Origin: Halobacteriales archaeon YIM A00010
GTDB lineage: Archaea; Halobacteriota; Halobacteria; Halobacteriales; Haloarculaceae
DNA: 64,000 nt
NCBI GenBank assembly: GCA_025041175.1
Contig: JAKCFJ010000002.1
Coordinates: 248,001 to 312,000 of the forward strand
Direction of reading: 5' to 3'
The notes under the pieces are model-generated. The model saw only the letters and a list, made by a program, of their open reading frames with translations, had not been told where the DNA came from and did not search any database. Shown one piece after another: positions 60,694-64,000 of the stretch. Numbering within the stretch: position 1 is the first letter of the stretch; the number at the start of each line of letters is the position of its first letter. A program made the translations under genes and the position numbers.

Positions 60694-61233
60694 ATGAGTG
60701 ATACGAGAACGCTCGAATCGATCCGGTTCGAAGCCGAGGAGGCGACGTACGTCGAGGCAGGGACAGACTTTCGATCGGGAACCCGCCTGTACGATTCGGG
60801 CGTCGTGGGCACCGTCCACCTGTTCCTGAACGGAACGGAACTCGTCGCCGGAACCAGGCTTCCGGCGGCGTTCGAGCTCTCTGCCACCGTCACGGAGATA
60901 CACCAGATGCTCGCTACAGCCACAGCCGAGGGCTACGCCCGAAGCCACCCGTTCTGTTGTGTCTGCGGTGCCCCGAGCTGTACCGGCGTCCGGTGGGCGC
61001 TGGAACGGACGGATGCGGGGCTCGTCCTCAAGGTGGACGACTCGATCAGGAACGACCTCCCAGCACAAACCTACCGAATACAGCCCGACACCCTCCGTGG
61101 AGCGCTTTCGGCGTTGACCGAAACCCTCCTCGCAACGCTGGAGTGTGCAGACGCCGACGCGACCACGGCGGGCACGATTCGAGAGTTTCAGAACTGGCAG
61201 CGAAGAACGCAGGGCGATCCTCGCGGCCGGTAG
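60694..61233 (+). CDS. Hypothetical haloarchaeal protein
   Basis: A 179-residue soluble protein with no recognised family. It has a central Cys group (FCCVCGAPSCTG) that may bind metal, between an N-terminal beta-rich part and a C-terminal helical part. It begins 24 bp after the DUF4013 gene and is probably co-transcribed. Function unknown. Confidence 0.7.
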   Translation: MSDTRTLESIRFEAEEATYVEAGTDFRSGTRLYDSGVVGTVHLFLNGTELVAGTRLPAAFELSATVTEIHQMLATATAEGYARSHPFCCVCGAPSCTGVRWALERTDAGLVLKVDDSIRNDLPAQTYRIQPDTLRGALSALTETLLATLECADADATTAGTIREFQNWQRRTQGDPRGR

Positions 61234-61320
61234 CCCGGTCCGATTCATACATGCCACGCGGTTGATTGTTCGAAAAACGGACCAGAACCAGTATGTACCC
61301 GGACTCTCTGATCACAGACG

Positions 61321-62379
61321 ATGGACCGACGAAGTTTTCTTCGGGCGGGCGGTGGACTCGCCGCTACGGCCGTTGCAGGCTGTTTGGAGGGCGTGTTCGA
61401 GACCCAATCAGTCTACGCACCGCCGCCGGTCGTCGAAGACCGACCCGACGCCGTTTACGTTCCCACTCACACCGAGGGGATGGAGATGATCGGAACGGCT
61501 ACGGAGAAGTGGTACACGGTTGGACTGATGTTCAGCTTTCCTCACCGGTTCTGGAACGTGACCAGTCGAGACACGCAGAAAGTGACGATCGGCGACGACG
61601 ATTCGATCCATCTGATGGCGAGTCTCTGGGACACCGAGACCGAAACGGTTCCGCCGAACGCGAACCTCAGGGTCGAGATCGAACGCGACGGCGAGCGGGT
61701 CGTTACAAAGCCCCTGTGGCCGATGCTGTCCCAGAACATGGGGTATCACTTCGGGGACAACGTCGCCCTCTCCAGGGATGGAACCTACACCGTGACGGTG
61801 CGCGTCGGCCCGATCGATGCCCGTCGCACGGGGAATCTTCGCGGGCAGTTCGGAGAGTCCGCTTCGTTCACGGTCACGTTCGACTACAGCCAGGAACAGC
61901 GCGATGAGATCTCCTTCGAGGAGTTGCCCGAGCGGAAGGGACAACCGGGAGCACTCGATCCGATGGAGATGGAACTCCCATCCACGCAGCTCCCGCCAGG
62001 CTCGGAGCTTCCGGGGTCTCCTGTCGGTGAAGCCGAAAGCGGCGATGGGCGATTCCTCGTGCGGAGACTCGATGCGCCACCGGAAGGGATCGACGGATCG
62101 GATCCCTACCTCGCCGTCTCGCCCCGGACGCCGTACAACCGGCATCCGTTGCCGTTCATGTCCCTCTCGGGAACGATCGAACGCGACGGGAACGCCGTGT
62201 TCGAGGGAGCGCTCTCTCCGACGATCGATCCCGGACTCGGATACCACTACGGGACCGTTGCGGACGCACGACCGGGGGATGCGCTCGCGCTCACTGTGGA
62301 CACGCCACCCCAGGTCTCCCGCCACGAAGGGTACGAAACGGCATTTTTCGACACGCCACCGATGGAGTTCTCGCTGTGA
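61321..62379 (+). CDS. P19/Tp34-like iron transport Tat lipoprotein
   Basis: A 352-residue lipoprotein. The N-terminus MDRRSFLRAGGG with lipobox VAGC marks Tat export and lipid anchoring. The mature part has features of P19-type periplasmic iron-binding proteins: HTEGMEMIG, VGLMFSFPHRFWNV, MLSQNMGYHFGDNV, and a second half with similar GLGYHYG. Met and His residues in these motifs are the likely metal ligands. It converges on a DyP-like gene (19 bp), a pairing that recalls EfeO-EfeB iron acquisition. Confidence 0.78.
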   Translation: MDRRSFLRAGGGLAATAVAGCLEGVFETQSVYAPPPVVEDRPDAVYVPTHTEGMEMIGTATEKWYTVGLMFSFPHRFWNVTSRDTQKVTIGDDDSIHLMASLWDTETETVPPNANLRVEIERDGERVVTKPLWPMLSQNMGYHFGDNVALSRDGTYTVTVRVGPIDARRTGNLRGQFGESASFTVTFDYSQEQRDEISFEELPERKGQPGALDPMEMELPSTQLPPGSELPGSPVGEAESGDGRFLVRRLDAPPEGIDGSDPYLAVSPRTPYNRHPLPFMSLSGTIERDGNAVFEGALSPTIDPGLGYHYGTVADARPGDALALTVDTPPQVSRHEGYETAFFDTPPMEFSL

Positions 62380-62398
62380 CCGGACGGGGCCAACCGGG

Positions 62399-63709
62399 CT
62401 ACGGGGACGCCGGCGGAAGCGCGCGCAGCGACCGGGGTGGAAGGAGGTAGTTGCCTCTCCGTTCGACGGTCATGTACTGGAGAATGCCGTTGTTGGTTCG
62501 CTGGCCGACGGCCGTTTCTTCCGAGAGATCCGTTCCGTTCATCGCCTCACGCGTCTCCACGAAATCGCCGATCGTCCGATGGAGCGAGAGGAAATGCAGG
62601 CTCGCGGTGTCATCGTCGGTCGAATCGAAGTCCCGCCGGAGGATGATGGGGTCGTCGTTTTCGCGCGCTCGTGCTGATTTCTGGGAGTGGCCGACGACGC
62701 CGTGCTCGCGCGCGTGCTGTTCGGTGTGGGCCGGACAGTCCGTTTCGGTCATCTTGCTGGAATCGCCTAGGTTCTCGCCAGTCCCCTCAACGAGATCCCG
62801 TTCGGCGTGGACCGGACAGAACATCGTTGCGACGCGGTGGTACCGGCTGTCCTGTTCGTACCACTGCTGGAGGTGGAGCCGGATCAACGAGACGTGTTGG
62901 GTGGTTCCACCGGCGAACGGGCCGTCGCGGATCGTCACCCGGTCCTCGCTCGCCTGGTTCTTCCGGAAGTTCGATTCGAAGCCCATGTACAGCGGTGTGT
63001 CCTCCGACACCGGCTCCGAATCCGGAACGCCCGCAACGTCCTGGTTCGCCGCGGGCAGCCCCGCGCCGACGAACCCCGTCCGCCGATCCACTCGATCGAA
63101 CGCGTCGGTGAGTCGTTCGCTGACCTCGACGCCGTTCAGCGTCTCTTTGTCGCCCAACAGCGCCTCCTCGGCACCGAGCACCACTGAGCCGTAATCGCTA
63201 GCGAGGTGGACCACCGCGTCCGGACGGTCGAACGACGGATCTTCGAAGGGAGCGAGCGCTTCCGGCTCGGGGAGATCGACCGTTTCCGGTAGGGAAACAT
63301 CGAACCGCTCGAAGTACGCGGGCGAGTAGCTCGCGGTGAACAACAAGCCCTCGTTGCTCCGTGGATACGCCCGTTCGAGCGTCCGGAACGCCTCCTCGAC
63401 GGTCCGTCGATCCTCGGGCGTCGGGCGCTCATCGCGCGCGTAGTCGAGAGACAACAGCAGGCGGTGGCGAGGGGGAACGTGATTCCCGTGGTCGTCGGTG
63501 GCGAGCGATTCGTTCCACGCGTGTTGGCGCTCGGGCAGCTCAGAGAGATCCGTCGGACCCTGGGGCAGTTCCGGCGGTTCTTCCCGATCGAGACACGCCG
63601 CCAACGCTGCACCTCCTCCGATCGAAACGGCCGTCTTCACGAACGTGCGCCGTGGAATGGTCCGTTCTCTTCCTGTGGTGTCCGCCGGTTGGTCCGAACG
63701 ATCCGCCAT
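62399..63709 (-). CDS. DyP-peroxidase-like Tat protein
   Basis: A 436-residue exported protein. The signal has a twin-arginine IPRRTFVK and a Cys after a hydrophobic stretch (AACLD). The body resembles dye-decolorising peroxidase-fold proteins: FVGAGLPAANQDV, YMGFESNFRKNQA, GGTTQHVSLIRLHLQQWYEQ and the C-terminal IILRRDFDSTDDDTASLHFL, then RTIGDFVETREAMNG. The canonical GxxDG motif is not evident, so haem binding is uncertain. It may release or oxidise iron for the adjoining P19-like receptor. Confidence 0.75.
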   Translation of the reverse strand: MADRSDQPADTTGRERTIPRRTFVKTAVSIGGGAALAACLDREEPPELPQGPTDLSELPERQHAWNESLATDDHGNHVPPRHRLLLSLDYARDERPTPEDRRTVEEAFRTLERAYPRSNEGLLFTASYSPAYFERFDVSLPETVDLPEPEALAPFEDPSFDRPDAVVHLASDYGSVVLGAEEALLGDKETLNGVEVSERLTDAFDRVDRRTGFVGAGLPAANQDVAGVPDSEPVSEDTPLYMGFESNFRKNQASEDRVTIRDGPFAGGTTQHVSLIRLHLQQWYEQDSRYHRVATMFCPVHAERDLVEGTGENLGDSSKMTETDCPAHTEQHAREHGVVGHSQKSARARENDDPIILRRDFDSTDDDTASLHFLSLHRTIGDFVETREAMNGTDLSEETAVGQRTNNGILQYMTVERRGNYLLPPRSLRALPPASP

Positions 63710-64000
63710 TGGCTGGCTGTAGGGTCGAGCGAGTCAAAGGATCTTTGGGTACCGTTCCCGAACGACGTATCTCGGGACTGTTGGGTGTGATCTACGCGAG
63801 ATGGCTTCGCTATTCTGGCAATCGTTGGTTCCCCGTGCGTCCGGGTCGGTTCACACCTCGTCGACAGCCTAGTTATCGACGCTGTACGACTGATCATATC
63901 ATAGTTACATTTATTATTGAAATACATCATAAATGCATTCAGTGATCGCTAATCGACGTTTACTGTTTCATATTCCATCCCAAATTATCTGAAAGATAAA
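63710..64000. other. Terminal intergenic stretch
   Basis: No gene is recognisable. G+C falls strongly from about 63880 to the window end, which may be the promoter region of a gene outside the window and of the DyP-like gene. Confidence 0.4.

Noticed and set aside
1-64000. CRISPR array, rRNA or tRNA genes
   Set aside because: The repeats are dispersed inverted-end elements, not regularly spaced direct repeats, and no cas gene, tRNA cloverleaf or rRNA-like segment was seen.

Overview
The window is a chromosomal segment of a halophilic archaeon (class Halobacteria). The basis is high G+C with Asp/Glu-rich proteins, AT-rich TATA elements about 25-35 nt upstream of starts with little or no leader, Tat-type lipoproteins, and families confined to haloarchaea (RdfA, the archaea-specific SMC-related protein). 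All functions are assigned by reading motifs and context; no database search was possible.

Region 1 (1-6.8 kb): a gene tail and an allantoinase-like amidohydrolase, then a cell-shape/chromosome-type module: rdfA, a zinc-hook SMC-like ATPase, two small S17e-like proteins flanking a helix-turn-helix protein, and a ribbon-helix-helix/zinc-ribbon protein with a palindrome at its own start.

Region 2 (6.8-34.7 kb) is the most interesting part. It is an archaeal version of the selenium-dependent molybdenum hydroxylase / anaerobic purine catabolism locus known in bacteria (ygeW-ygeX-ygeY-hyuA-yqeA-yqeB-ssnA-xdhD). It holds an NCS2 purine permease, a PhnCDE-type ABC importer, a DsrEFH-like triad joined to an XdhC-YqeB fusion, SelD, a TusA-like protein, an MFS transporter, YgeY-like hydrolase, carbamate kinase, YgeW-like carbamoyltransferase, an LLM-family oxidoreductase, MoeA, a threonine-synthase-like PLP enzyme in the YgeX role, SsnA-like amidohydrolase, a two-subunit molybdenum hydroxylase without a FAD subunit, a [2Fe-2S] ferredoxin, a second NCS2 permease and an IclR regulator. 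The likely logic is purine uptake, hydroxylation by a Mo enzyme carrying labile selenium, ring opening by amidohydrolases, breakdown of the products, and ATP from carbamoyl phosphate. Its right edge is decaying: a truncated rhodanese fused to an inverted cstA scrap, and an amber codon in the second permease.

Region 3 (35-55.6 kb): a glycosyltransferase remnant, then a catabolic island for organic or sugar acids: NhaC-type antiporter, ornithine cyclodeaminase-like and FAD oxidoreductases, a TAXI-TRAP transporter, an SDR, two enolase-superfamily enzymes in an overlapping pair, a LarA-like protein, a CitMHS transporter, a CaiB-type CoA-transferase, an IclR regulator and a zinc dehydrogenase.

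Region 4 (56-64 kb): an O-methyltransferase, a TetR-controlled ABC-2 exporter, a DUF4013 membrane protein, and a P19-like iron lipoprotein beside a DyP-like Tat protein.

Across the window lie ten copies of a ~100 bp terminal-inverted-repeat element (TACTGTCGG ends), several of which supply or touch stop codons. There are two copies of a second element (AGGGACTGTTGTGA ends), one in the selD upstream region. Two unrelated palindromic motifs recur together in intergenic DNA, suggesting shared regulation.
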